A stretch of DNA of 64,000 nt, from the NCBI GenBank assembly GCA_947626685.1, contig CANQTD010000003.1, positions 1-64,000 on the forward strand, in the 5' to 3' direction. Below the pieces are notes generated by a model that was given only the letters and a program-made list of their open reading frames with translations, made no database searches and was not told the DNA's origin. The DNA is from an uncultured Clostridia bacterium. Lineage in GTDB: Bacteria > Bacillota > Clostridia > Christensenellales > Borkfalkiaceae. The translations under genes were made by a program, and so were the position numbers. Of the stretch, positions 28,809 to 36,997 are shown one piece after another (position 1 is the stretch's first letter; every line of letters starts with the position of its first letter).

Positions 28809-29489
28809 TCATTCTTCCCCGCCGTGCGCCATGAGCAGGCGGACAAGCGCGTCCTCGACGGGCGGATGGGAGAAGAAATCGCGGGGGGGATCCCCCTCCA
28901 CGGGCAGGTCGCCGACGACGCTTCCCCCGCGCAAAACGACGGCGCGGTGGGCGAGCAGGACGGCTTCATGGACGTCGTGCGTGACAAAGACGACGGTCTC
29001 CCCCTTCTCCCGCCAAAGGGAAGCGACGAGCGCGATGAGCGACTTTTTCAGCGCGAGGTCGAGAGAGGAGAAGGGCTCGTCCATAAGAAGCAGCCCGTGC
29101 GGGTACAGAAAGGCGCGGGCGATGGCGACGCGCTGCCGTTCGCCGCCCGAGAGCGTCTTGGGGAGGTCTCTCCCCCGCCCTTTCAGCCCCACCCGTTCGA
29201 GCATGCCGCCGATCTTGCCCCATTCGCTCTTGGGAAGAACGAATTTCAGGTTCCCCTCCACGGTGAGATGGGGCAGAAGTTTTGCGTCCTGAAAGAGATA
29301 GGAGACGGCCGTTCTCCCCTCCACGGTCCCCTCGTACGCCGTCATGCCCGAGAGGACGTTGAGGAGGGTGGTCTTGCCCGCGCCGCTCTCGCCGAGCACC
29401 GCGGTGATCTTCCCCTCCCCGATCTCGAGGGAAACGCCGCAAAGGACGGTCTTGTCCCCGTATTTTTTGGTCACGCCGAGCAGTTTCAT
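28809..29489 (-). CDS. ABC importer ATPase (SsuB/TauB-like)
   Basis: 227 residues from the ATG at 29489; its ATGA overlaps the permease stop codon and an SD (GAGGTG) sits 6 bases upstream, so I prefer this to the in-frame GTG three codons earlier. Walker A GESGAGKTT, Q-loop LFQDAKLLPHLTVEGN, signature LSGGERQRVAIARA, Walker B LLLMDEPFSSLD and switch HDVHEA are all present. The subfamily energises nitrate/sulfonate/taurine or pyrimidine-precursor importers. It is the last gene of regulator - binding protein - permease - ATPase, followed by a terminator. Substrate cannot be read from sequence. Confidence 0.9.
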   Translation of the reverse strand: MKLLGVTKKYGDKTVLCGVSLEIGEGKITAVLGESGAGKTTLLNVLSGMTAYEGTVEGRTAVSYLFQDAKLLPHLTVEGNLKFVLPKSEWGKIGGMLERVGLKGRGRDLPKTLSGGERQRVAIARAFLYPHGLLLMDEPFSSLDLALKKSLIALVASLWREKGETVVFVTHDVHEAVLLAHRAVVLRGGSVVGDLPVEGDPPRDFFSHPPVEDALVRLLMAHGGEE

Positions 29490-30229
29490 CCCCGCCACCT
29501 CACGATGAGTTTATACGCGCCGTAGCATGCCCCCTCCAATGCGAAACCGATGAGGACGGCGAGCAGGGTGAGGGCGATGAGGCGGGGCATCTGCACGAAC
29601 ATTTTGGCGTCCTGCATGAGATAGCCGACGCTCGGGAAGGTCTGCGCGAGCACTTCGCCCGAGACGGTGATCTTCAACCCCATCGAAAAGACGGAGCCCG
29701 CCTGCCCGAGCACGGCGGGGGCGGCGAGAGGAAGGTACATCTTGAACGCCTTCCGCCCCATGCCCACACGGAACGCCGAAGCGAGTTCGCCGTAATTTTC
29801 CGTTACCTCGTCGAGGGCGGAAAGGGTGGCGGCGTACACGGCGGGAAGGAGCACGAGGAGGGAGACGATGACGGGAGCGATGCGCGGCGTCGTCCAGATG
29901 AGGAGCATCAAAATGACCGCGATCGTCGGCACCGTTCTGAGGAAAGAGACGATGGGAGACAGAAAAGAGCGTACCCATGTCCGAGAGTTGGCGATCAGAG
30001 CGAGCCCGACGCCGAGGATGAGAGAGACGGCGAAGGCGAGAGCGGCGCGCCCCAAAGTCCCCGCGAAGGCGCGCCAAAAGTGCGCGCTTTTGAGCAGATC
30101 CCACAGCGCGGCAGCCGTCTCCCAAAAGGACGGGAGGACGTAGTCGTTTCGTACGGCGAAATACGCGACGATCCAGACGAGCCAGAGGAACGCGACCGCC
30201 GTAAGGGAAAAGAGGAAATTCTTTTTCAA
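29486..30229 (-). CDS. ABC importer permease (SsuC/TauC-like)
   Basis: 247 residues, about six membrane segments. The BPD_transp_1 cytoplasmic coupling loop is visible as ELASAFRVGMGRKAFKMYLP, followed by the conserved GLKITVSGEVLAQ segment seen in nitrate/taurine/sulfonate permeases. It sits 34 bases after the binding-protein gene and overlaps the ATPase start by 4 bases, so translation is probably coupled. It forms the membrane channel of the importer with the ATPase and the lipoprotein encoded beside it. Confidence 0.88.
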   Translation of the reverse strand: MKKNFLFSLTAVAFLWLVWIVAYFAVRNDYVLPSFWETAAALWDLLKSAHFWRAFAGTLGRAALAFAVSLILGVGLALIANSRTWVRSFLSPIVSFLRTVPTIAVILMLLIWTTPRIAPVIVSLLVLLPAVYAATLSALDEVTENYGELASAFRVGMGRKAFKMYLPLAAPAVLGQAGSVFSMGLKITVSGEVLAQTFPSVGYLMQDAKMFVQMPRLIALTLLAVLIGFALEGACYGAYKLIVRWRG

Positions 30230-30263
30230 AACCGTCTCCGTTGCGGGAGGCTCCGCGGGGAGC

Positions 30264-31301
30264 TCACCCGAGGTAGTAGAAATCGTCCGAGACCGCGGCC
30301 GCCGCGCTCCCGTTCACGCCCATGAGTTCGGCGAGGAAGGCGTTCACTTTGCCCTTGCAGTCCTTGCTCGCCGTGAAGCGGACGGAGCAGTGCGCGACGA
30401 CCTCGGGGGTGAGGTTCGCCGCCGTAAAGGAGGGCGCGAGCCCCGCCGTGCGCTTGCCGTCGAGCAGGGAGACGAGGGTCGCGGCGTCCGTTTCGGAGAG
30501 ATAATTTTCACTTTTTGTAAGGTAGGAGATCATCTCGCCGACCGCCTCCGAATGCTGCTCAATGACCGACTTCTTCGCGACCATGACCGCCTGCGGGTAC
30601 CCGCCTTCCCCATAGAGCTCTTGCAGATCTCCCGCCATTTTGAAGGGCTTTGCGGTGGTGGAAGTGCCCTTAATTTTCACACTTGCGGCGGGCTCGGGGC
30701 AGAGATAGTAGTCGCAGCCGCCCGCGGGGGTCACGTCCTCGGGGGCAAAGGCGATCAGGTTGACTTTATCCGCGTCCCCCTCTTCGCCCGCGCTCGGAAG
30801 AATGCGGTAGGGAATGCCCCTTCCCGCGAGCGTCGCCTGCAAGGTGAGGCCGGGCACATCCGAGAGCCGGACGACGCCCACCTTCTTGCCCGTCAGCGCG
30901 TCCGCAAGGTTCTGCGACGTGAGCTGTTCGCCCTCTTCCCCCGAGAGGAAGAAGAGGTTGCCGTTCGTGACGGTGCCGAGCATCCGATAGGTCTCCCCCG
31001 TGCCGAGTTTGAGGGAAGCGGCGTTCACGGGCAGGACGCAGAAGTCCGCCGCGGGGCTCTCCCCCGTGACATACGTCACGATCGTGCCCGCGTCCACGAC
31101 ATGGACGTCGTAGGAAAAGTTCCCCGTCTCTTTTTCTTCGCCCGCGATGAGGTTCGCAAGCGCGAGCGCGGGCGCGCCGTCGGGCGCGTAGACGGAGAGG
31201 GCGGTCCCGCCCTGCGTGTTGGGTCCGGTGCATGCCGAGACGCCGACTGCGGCGCAAAGCATGAGCGTTGCCGCCGCGACAGAAAAGATGGTTTTTTTCA
31301 T
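30264..31301 (-). CDS. ABC importer substrate-binding lipoprotein
   Basis: 345 residues from the ATG at 31301, chosen for the AAGGAG SD and because it opens a lipoprotein signal peptide (lipobox VSAC, Cys24). The body follows the type II periplasmic-binding fold of NMT1/SsuA-like proteins: an early 'APDGAPALALANLI' segment, a middle KVGVVRLSDVPGLTLQATL segment and a helical C-terminal region. It delivers a small solute to the adjacent permease. The substrate is not identifiable; there are no thiamine, sulfonate or nitrate genes nearby. The 111-base gap to the upstream regulator gene contains a fragment of an intergenic repeat (about 31,365-31,400). Confidence 0.82.
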   Translation of the reverse strand: MKKTIFSVAAATLMLCAAVGVSACTGPNTQGGTALSVYAPDGAPALALANLIAGEEKETGNFSYDVHVVDAGTIVTYVTGESPAADFCVLPVNAASLKLGTGETYRMLGTVTNGNLFFLSGEEGEQLTSQNLADALTGKKVGVVRLSDVPGLTLQATLAGRGIPYRILPSAGEEGDADKVNLIAFAPEDVTPAGGCDYYLCPEPAASVKIKGTSTTAKPFKMAGDLQELYGEGGYPQAVMVAKKSVIEQHSEAVGEMISYLTKSENYLSETDAATLVSLLDGKRTAGLAPSFTAANLTPEVVAHCSVRFTASKDCKGKVNAFLAELMGVNGSAAAAVSDDFYYLG

Positions 31302-31412
31302 ATCATTTCTCCTTTTTGAGTGATTGATCGCAGACATGGTATGGGCGGACGCGGTGACGGTGCAAAGCACACCACCCCTTGCTGTCCCCTTTGGGGGAGC
31401 CGAAAATAAGCG

Positions 31413-31682
31413 TCAGAATCTGCTGAAGAGCGCCTTCGCGGTGACGCCGTGAAGTTTGCCCAACTTCCCGCAGAGGGCGTTGATCGCCGACGGGGGCGCG
31501 TCGAGCACGACGGAGAGCACGGAGACCCCTTTTTCGCGGTACGGAATGCCCATCCTGCCGACGATATACGCGCCGTATTCGGAGAGGAAGGCGTTGACGC
31601 CCGGCGCGGAGGAAAGATCCTCCACGATGACGGAGAGGCTCGCGATGCGGCACTGTTCGGAACTATTTTGTACGTTTTCCAT
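31413..31682 (-). CDS. TM1266-family (iron-only hydrogenase system) putative regulator
   Basis: 89 residues from the ATG at 31682 (SD AGGGGAG). The sequence RIASLSVIVEDLSS...GRMGIPYREKGVSVLSVVLDAP...LSGKLG-like end matches the small ferredoxin-like-fold TM1266 family, usually found next to the [FeFe]-hydrogenase maturation genes hydE, hydF or hydG and related in fold to the C-terminal domain of NikR. No hydrogenase gene lies in this window; here it heads an ABC importer operon. DNA-binding residues are not obvious, so 'regulator' is the family name and not shown. Its SD lies in a stable hairpin (next entry). Confidence 0.8.
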   Translation of the reverse strand: MENVQNSSEQCRIASLSVIVEDLSSAPGVNAFLSEYGAYIVGRMGIPYREKGVSVLSVVLDAPPSAINALCGKLGKLHGVTAKALFSRF

Positions 31683-31787
31683 AATAAAACTCCCCTTGCC
31701 GCAGGGCAAAGGGAGACTTTGCGGAAGTTCCGCCGTCTTTTTTCGTTTCCTTGCCCTTTGCGGTCAGAACGCTCTTTCCGTTCAGGT
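31683..31787 (-). promoter_or_regulatory. Structured leader with SD-sequestering hairpin
   Basis: About 105 bases of untranslated leader. Near the 5' end is a small hairpin (GAACG...CGTTC). Immediately before the start codon an 11-bp stem pairs CTCCCTTTGCC with GGCAAGGGGAG (loop CTGC, one G-U), which buries the SD and is followed by TTTTATT, so it can act as an RBS lock or as a terminator. An upstream copy of CGCAAAGGGCAAGG is complementary to part of the 5' arm and could form the alternative fold. It matches no riboswitch consensus I know. Confidence 0.5.
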
Positions 31788-31793
31788 GCTTTC

Positions 31794-31822
31794 ATTATAC
31801 CATGCAAACGCGGAGATTGCAA
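31794..31822 (-). promoter_or_regulatory. Promoter of the regulator/ABC operon
   Basis: Minus strand: TTGCAA (31822-31817), 17-base spacer, TATAAT (31799-31794). Confidence 0.8.
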
Positions 31823-31883
31823 GCGTTTTGCGCCCTTTCACGGGCAAAAAAAGAGCGGGTGTTCCCCGCCCGAAGCGCGGACG

Positions 31884-33332
31884 CTATCGCGTCTGCGCGC
31901 CGCGTTGCGCCTTCGCGCGTTTTTTTCGCCTCGCGAGCATGACCGCCGCCACCGTTCCGCCCGCGGCAAGCGCGAGCACGGCAAGCCCGCCGAGGAGAAA
32001 GAGGGCGAGGAGCAGGATGGGCGATACGACGCGGGGCGTACTGCCCGCCGCCGCGGTGAGCGCGGGATCGGCGAGCGTGAACGTGAGTTCGCCGACGGGG
32101 AGTCGGTCGCGCCGGAAAACATACCCCTCCTCCCGCTCTTCGAACGCAAGGGAGCTGTACGCAAGGCGATAGCGGGTGCGGATCGCGATCTCGACGCTCT
32201 TCACCTTCGACCAGCGCTGCTGCGAGGAGAGAAGATAGGAATACTCGCAGCCGTTTTCTTCGAGCGTGGGATAGAGCGGCGCGGACACGGTGTGCACCGC
32301 CCTGCCCTGTGCGGGCACGGTGATCTGATAGAAATACCACGGCATGAACGCCTCTTCGCGCAGGGCGTTCGGCGAACCGAAGATCATGCACTTGTTCGAC
32401 GCGCTCGTGTTCTTGACGAGGAGACGGACGAACCCGCTGAACCAGTCGGACGAAGAGATCTCCGAACCCTGCGGACGGAACCCCTCGGCATAGACGGGGA
32501 ACGTCGTATACGATTCGGAATAATAATACGGGCTCCCGATCTCGAGCTTGTTGGTGCAGAAGAGGTCGGCATAGACGCCGTAGGAGAGGTTTTCGATCCC
32601 CTCCCCGATCGTGGTGAGCTTGATCTCGTTCTCCCCCGCCGTGACGTCGAAACGGGCGCGGATCCTGCCGTTTTCGAGGGTCGCCGTCATGGGGCTCTCG
32701 GAGAGCACGCGCGTGCGGGCGGGATTGCATTCGAACGTGAGCGCGAAGGCGAGCAGTTTGCGGTCATACCCCGCGACCGCCGCCTCGGGAACGGAGACGT
32801 GGAAGAGATACTCGCAGACGGGAAGTTCCGGATCGGCGTAAAATGCGTCCTCCGCCTCAATGTCCGCGATCTGCGCGAGACTGCTATCGATGTCAAGGGA
32901 GTGGTTGTAGTAGCCGACGTAGCTGTGGCGGATCTCCGTCTGCACGGGCTTTCCGTTGAGGGTGACGGTCTGGCATGCCTCCCCTGCCTCCCCTTCCCCC
33001 GTGAAATAGGCGGGACGCGCCGTCTGCGGGAAGAGAAGGGCGAGCGTGACGTCCTCTTCCTCGGGGTTGTAAAGGGTATATTCCGTCGTCACGCAGGCGG
33101 CATAGGGAACTGTCTCGCTCTCCTGCGCGGGAAGGGTGCCGACGTCGAAGCGGATGCTCTCCTTCTCCACGATCACGGAGCTCTCCCCGCAGGGAAGGAC
33201 GCCCGAAACGGCGCACCCTTCCTGATATTGCTGCGCGCCGGCGTCTGCCTCGGTCCGCGCCGTCATTCCGCCCGCAAGGCATGCGGCGGAGAGCGGGACC
33301 GCAAGCAAGATCGCGCCAAAACGCTTCCCCAT
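31884..33332 (-). CDS. Exported membrane-anchored protein of a two-component operon, function unknown
   Basis: 482 residues. Signal peptide 1 to about 28, an extracellular domain of beta character (about 30-435), then one membrane helix (about 440-466) and a basic tail RRKKRAKAQR, so the bulk faces outward. I do not recognise the domain. It begins 4 bases after the sensor-kinase stop codon and is therefore the third gene of the regulator-kinase operon; proteins in this position often modulate the sensor or are part of the envelope response, but nothing here proves it. Pro/Ala-rich 'ADPALTAAAGSTPR' spaces the domain from the membrane. Confidence 0.7.
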   Translation of the reverse strand: MGKRFGAILLAVPLSAACLAGGMTARTEADAGAQQYQEGCAVSGVLPCGESSVIVEKESIRFDVGTLPAQESETVPYAACVTTEYTLYNPEEEDVTLALLFPQTARPAYFTGEGEAGEACQTVTLNGKPVQTEIRHSYVGYYNHSLDIDSSLAQIADIEAEDAFYADPELPVCEYLFHVSVPEAAVAGYDRKLLAFALTFECNPARTRVLSESPMTATLENGRIRARFDVTAGENEIKLTTIGEGIENLSYGVYADLFCTNKLEIGSPYYYSESYTTFPVYAEGFRPQGSEISSSDWFSGFVRLLVKNTSASNKCMIFGSPNALREEAFMPWYFYQITVPAQGRAVHTVSAPLYPTLEENGCEYSYLLSSQQRWSKVKSVEIAIRTRYRLAYSSLAFEEREEGYVFRRDRLPVGELTFTLADPALTAAAGSTPRVVSPILLLALFLLGGLAVLALAAGGTVAAVMLARRKKRAKAQRGAQTR

Positions 33333-33336
33333 AGGC

Positions 33337-34800
33337 TTATTTTCCTCCTCGGTTCCGTCCTTCCCGTTTCATATCCGTGCCATCCTCGGGCGGGGACGGA
33401 AATTCCACCCAAAAGACGCTGCCCTTTCCGACCTCCGATTCGACGCCGAAAGGACACCCCTGTTTGACGAGTATGCTCTTGACGATGGAGAGCCCGAGCC
33501 CCGTGCCCTGCACGGGCCGCTTGTGCGTCTCCGAGGAGCGGTAATAACGCTCCCATATCGTCTTTTTCTCCTCTTCCGAGATCCCCTTGCCCGTATCGCA
33601 CACCTCGACGCGGGAGGCGTTCCCCTTGCGGAACAGGCGAATCTTCACCCTCTTGTCCTCGCCCGTGTAGTTGACCGCGTTCCCGACGAGATTATACACC
33701 ACCTGCTCGATGCGCTCGCGGTCGGCGTAGGCATAGAGGTCGTCCTCTATCTCGCATTCGAACACATACCCGCCCGTCACTTTGAGATAGTCGAAGCGGC
33801 CCGCGATCATATAGACGAGCTCGGAGAGATTGAACACGGTGGGCGCCTGCAGCCCCACGCCCGAACGCAGTTTGGAGAGATCGAGGACGTCCTCGACGAG
33901 GGTGCTGAGACGGTCCGCCTCGTCGATGATGATCTTGGCGTGCGCGTCCCGCTTCTCCTTGTTGTCCCCCGAGATCTCGCGGATCATCGAGGCGTATGCC
34001 TTGATCATCGTGAGCGGGGTGCGGAAGTCGTGCGAGACGTTCGCGATGAGCTCTTTCTGCATGGAATCCGCCTTCGAGATCTCCTCGCGGGCATAGTCGA
34101 GCGCACCCGAGAGCTCGGTCATCTCCGAACAGAAATAGTCGCGGCGGAGATTGAGGTCGTAACTGCCCCGCGCGAGCTCTTTCGCCTGTTCGGTGACTTC
34201 GGAGACGGGCTTGGTGATGATCATCGCCAAAAAGCCGCTCGCGACGAACGCCAACACGACGGAGAAGAGCGCGGTGGCGATGGAGAGCCAGCGAAGGCTC
34301 GCTTCGAGCGTGTTGAGGCGCAGAAGGGAATCGGAGACGTAGAGAAAGTACATCTGCCCCCCTGCGTTGACGACGGTCGCATAGGCGATCGTGGAGCCGT
34401 CGCTGACAACGACGTCGTCATCGCCCGCGGAGAGGCTGTCTTTAAGGCGTTCCGCGATCTCGGGGAAGTTCTCGTCCTCCGTATCGCTGAACACGCTGCG
34501 CCCGTCTAAATAGAGGAAGCGGAGGTTGACGTCGTACTCGTCCTCGATGGCGCGCATCTCCCGCCAGAGGGTGAGATCGGTGACGTCCTCGGCGGAAGAG
34601 AGGGACTCGGACATCCTCCCGCTCGCCTCCCGCATGAGAGAAAGGGTCTGCTCGCGGTACTGATTGCTGACGAGAAGGCTCTGCACCGCCATGAAGATCA
34701 CGACGAGGAGAAGGGCGAAAACGGAAAAGGCAAACCATAGGATAAGGTTCAGGCTGACGCCCGACCCGATCTTCCATTTTGCACGCTTTCTCTCGGACAT
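33337..34800 (-). CDS. Sensor histidine kinase (HK of OmpR-type pair)
   Basis: 487 residues. Two membrane helices (about 17-41 and 171-196) bound an extracellular sensor domain of about 130 residues. HAMP-like linker (about 197-245), HisKA with the phospho-acceptor His257 in ELIANVSHDFRTPLTMIKAY, and an HATPase_c domain with N box (VVYNLVGNAVNYT), G1 (VCDTGKGI) and G2 (GTGLGLSIV). It phosphorylates the response regulator encoded just upstream. The signal is unknown. It is followed immediately by an exported membrane-anchored protein. Confidence 0.92.
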   Translation of the reverse strand: MSERKRAKWKIGSGVSLNLILWFAFSVFALLLVVIFMAVQSLLVSNQYREQTLSLMREASGRMSESLSSAEDVTDLTLWREMRAIEDEYDVNLRFLYLDGRSVFSDTEDENFPEIAERLKDSLSAGDDDVVVSDGSTIAYATVVNAGGQMYFLYVSDSLLRLNTLEASLRWLSIATALFSVVLAFVASGFLAMIITKPVSEVTEQAKELARGSYDLNLRRDYFCSEMTELSGALDYAREEISKADSMQKELIANVSHDFRTPLTMIKAYASMIREISGDNKEKRDAHAKIIIDEADRLSTLVEDVLDLSKLRSGVGLQAPTVFNLSELVYMIAGRFDYLKVTGGYVFECEIEDDLYAYADRERIEQVVYNLVGNAVNYTGEDKRVKIRLFRKGNASRVEVCDTGKGISEEEKKTIWERYYRSSETHKRPVQGTGLGLSIVKSILVKQGCPFGVESEVGKGSVFWVEFPSPPEDGTDMKREGRNRGGK

Positions 34801-34862
34801 GGTATGCCCCTCTTCGGTCTGCGGTGATATTTTGCGCGGAAATCCCCCTTCTTACGGAGAGA

Positions 34863-35528
34863 TCACACCTCGAACTTATAGCCGAGCCCGCGCAGTGTGA
34901 CGATGAACTTTCTGTATTCCTTCAGATTGCCGCGGAGCATCTTGACGTGGGTGTCCACGGTGCGGTCGTCGCCGTAAAAATCGTATCCCCACACCTTGTT
35001 GAGCAGGCGTTCCCGCGTGAGCGCGACGCCCGCGTTCTGCACAAAGTAGAAGAGGAGCTCGTATTCCTTCGGCGTGAGATCGGCCTTCTCGCCGTTCACA
35101 TAGACGTTGCGGCCCTTCATGTCGATCCTCAGACCCTCGAACTCATAGACGTCGCTGCCCGCAGGCGGATTTTTGCCGCGGCGGATGACGGCATGGATGC
35201 GCGCCATGACCTCTTTCGGCGAAAAGGGCTTGGTGACGTAGTCGTCCGTCCCGATCTCGAACGCGAAGAGCTTATCGTATTCCTCGCCGCGCGCGGAAAG
35301 CATGATCACGGGCGTCTCTTTGAACTTGCGGATCTCCTTGACCGCCGAGAACCCGTCGAGCTTGGGCATCATGATGTCCATCAGAATGACGTCGTAGTCG
35401 TTCTCGCGGCACTTTTTGACGGCCTCCATGCCGTCCTGCGCCTCGTCCGCTTCCCCGCCCTCGAATTCGACATATTCGCGAAGCACCTCGCGGATCATCT
35501 CTTCATCGTCTACGATCAATACCTTCAT
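34863..35528 (-). CDS. OmpR/PhoB-type response regulator
   Basis: 221 residues from the ATG at 35528, chosen because it follows an AGGAGG SD and starts the receiver domain with MKVLIVDDEE. Acidic pocket D7/D8, phospho-acceptor Asp51 (VILMDIMMP), conserved Thr/Ser (MLSARG) and Lys (TKPFSP). The C-terminal winged helix has ...LTPKEYELLFYFVQN...DDRTVDTHVKMLR...VTLRGLGYKFEV. First gene of the operon with the kinase and the exported protein; own promoter. Confidence 0.94.
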   Translation of the reverse strand: MKVLIVDDEEMIREVLREYVEFEGGEADEAQDGMEAVKKCRENDYDVILMDIMMPKLDGFSAVKEIRKFKETPVIMLSARGEEYDKLFAFEIGTDDYVTKPFSPKEVMARIHAVIRRGKNPPAGSDVYEFEGLRIDMKGRNVYVNGEKADLTPKEYELLFYFVQNAGVALTRERLLNKVWGYDFYGDDRTVDTHVKMLRGNLKEYRKFIVTLRGLGYKFEV

Positions 35529-35619
35529 TCGTTTCCTCCTGCCGTACCATTTTACCGCGCATACATAATATTCCCCTAACAATCATGTGAAAATGCGGTG
35601 AAATGATGGATTTGCCTCT

Positions 35620-35648
35620 ATTATACCATATTCCGTCAACTTTCGCAA
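35620..35648 (-). promoter_or_regulatory. Promoter of the two-component operon
   Basis: Minus strand: TTGCGA (35648-35643), 17-base spacer, TATAAT (35625-35620); leader about 85 bases. It lies back to back with the promoter of the repair genes. Confidence 0.75.
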
Positions 35649-35682
35649 GAAAAAAAATTTCAAACAAAAGTTCTGAAAAGAT

Positions 35683-35696
35683 AGAACAAACGTTTG
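35683..35696 (+). promoter_or_regulatory. Candidate LexA (SOS) box
   Basis: AGAACAAACGTTTG fits the Bacillus-type LexA consensus CGAACRNRYGTTYC at 12 of 14 positions, including both GAAC and GTTY half-sites. It overlaps the -35 box (TTGACA, 35694-35699) of the putative repair gene, a position that would allow repression. Confidence 0.6.
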
Positions 35697-35722
35697 ACAA
35701 ATCCTCTTTTGCGTGCTATCAT
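35694..35722 (+). promoter_or_regulatory. Promoter giving a leaderless mRNA
   Basis: TTGACA (35694-35699), 17-base spacer, TATCAT (35717-35722). Only 6 bases separate the -10 box from the ATG at 35729, so the predicted start site is the A of the ATG; no SD precedes the gene. Confidence 0.7.
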
Positions 35723-35728
35723 AGATCC

Positions 35729-36997
35729 ATGATCTCGGAGAGCAAATTGAAGATCCTCACGGAGAGCGCGAAGTACGACGTCTCCTGTTCCTCCTCGGGC
35801 AGCAAGCGGAAAAACGGGGGCGGCATCGGGAACGGCTACGCTGCGGGGTGCTGCCATTCGTTCACGCCGGACGGAAGGTGCATCTCCCTGTTGAAGATCC
35901 TTATGTCCAACGACTGCGTGTTCAACTGCAAGTACTGCATGTCCCGCGCGGACGCCGACGTGCCCCGCGTGAGCGCCACTCCCGAGGAGATCTGCGAGCT
36001 GACGATCGACTTTTACAAGCGCAACTACATCGAGGGGCTCTTCCTCTCCTCCGCGGTGCACAAGTCCCCCGACTACACGATGGAACAGCTCCTTCTCACC
36101 GTGAAAAAACTGCGGACGGAATACGGCTTTTACGGCTACATTCACCTCAAAGGCATACCCCATGCCCACGAATCGCTTGTCCGCGAGGCGGCGAAGTACG
36201 CCGACCGCATGAGCTACAATATCGAGCTTCCCAGCGAGAAGAGCCTGAAACTGCTCGCCCCGCAAAAGAGCAGGGAGAGCCTCCTTCTCCCTATGGAACA
36301 GCTCCGCAGGGAGAAGGTTGCCTTCCAAGAGGAAAAGCACAAGGGGCACTTCCTCCCCGCGGGGCAGACGACACAGATGATCGTGGGCGCGAGCCCGGAA
36401 AAGGACGGGCAGATCATCCGCCTCACGCAGAGCCTCTACCGCACGTTCGGGCTCAAACGGGTGTATTACTCCTCCTATGTGCCCGTGGTGCGCGACCCCC
36501 TTCTTCCGGATATGCCGACGGGGGAGCTGCGGGAGCACCGCCTTTATCAGGCGGACTGGTTGCTGCGGTTCTACGGCTTCGACGCGGAGGAGCTCCTGGA
36601 GGAGGACGGCGACCTCTCCCTCGAATTTGACCCCAAGTGCGCATGGGCGCTGAGGAATTTGCACCTCTTTCCCGTCGAAGTCAACAAGGCGCCCGTCGAA
36701 GTCCTGCTCCGCGTGCCCGGGATCGGGGCGCGCAGCGCATATAAGATCGCCGAGGCGAGGAAATACGCCTCTCTCACCTTTGAAACGCTCGCGAAGATGC
36801 GCGTCGTGCTCAAACGGGCGCGGCACTTCATCACGGCGGGCGGGAAATTTTACGGCTCGGAGAACAGCGCCGCCGTGCGCGGCATGCTCTCCTCGGGAGT
36901 GCGTACGCCTGTCCAGATGAGCATGTTCGCAGACGGGCAGAACGCGCTCCTCTCCGACTTCGAAACGGCGCGTTCCGCGCTCACGGGGGAATTGTGA
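35729..36997 (+). CDS. Putative DNA modification/repair radical SAM protein
   Basis: 422 residues from the ATG at 35729. Radical SAM cluster motif CVFNCKYC (Cys63, Cys67, Cys70) binds a [4Fe-4S] cluster and S-adenosylmethionine. Early conserved segment KYDVSCSSSGS and GAGCCHSFTPDGRCISLLKI-like block, then the TIM-barrel core, and a C-terminal helix-hairpin-helix (VPGIGARSAYKIAEAR) that suggests DNA binding. This is the family usually annotated 'putative DNA modification/repair radical SAM protein' (COG4277) and is nearly always followed by the TIGR03915 protein, as here (4-base GTGA overlap). The chemistry is not known. A LexA-type box over the promoter supports a damage-response role (inference). 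Confidence 0.88.
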   Translation: MISESKLKILTESAKYDVSCSSSGSKRKNGGGIGNGYAAGCCHSFTPDGRCISLLKILMSNDCVFNCKYCMSRADADVPRVSATPEEICELTIDFYKRNYIEGLFLSSAVHKSPDYTMEQLLLTVKKLRTEYGFYGYIHLKGIPHAHESLVREAAKYADRMSYNIELPSEKSLKLLAPQKSRESLLLPMEQLRREKVAFQEEKHKGHFLPAGQTTQMIVGASPEKDGQIIRLTQSLYRTFGLKRVYYSSYVPVVRDPLLPDMPTGELREHRLYQADWLLRFYGFDAEELLEEDGDLSLEFDPKCAWALRNLHLFPVEVNKAPVEVLLRVPGIGARSAYKIAEARKYASLTFETLAKMRVVLKRARHFITAGGKFYGSENSAAVRGMLSSGVRTPVQMSMFADGQNALLSDFETARSALTGEL

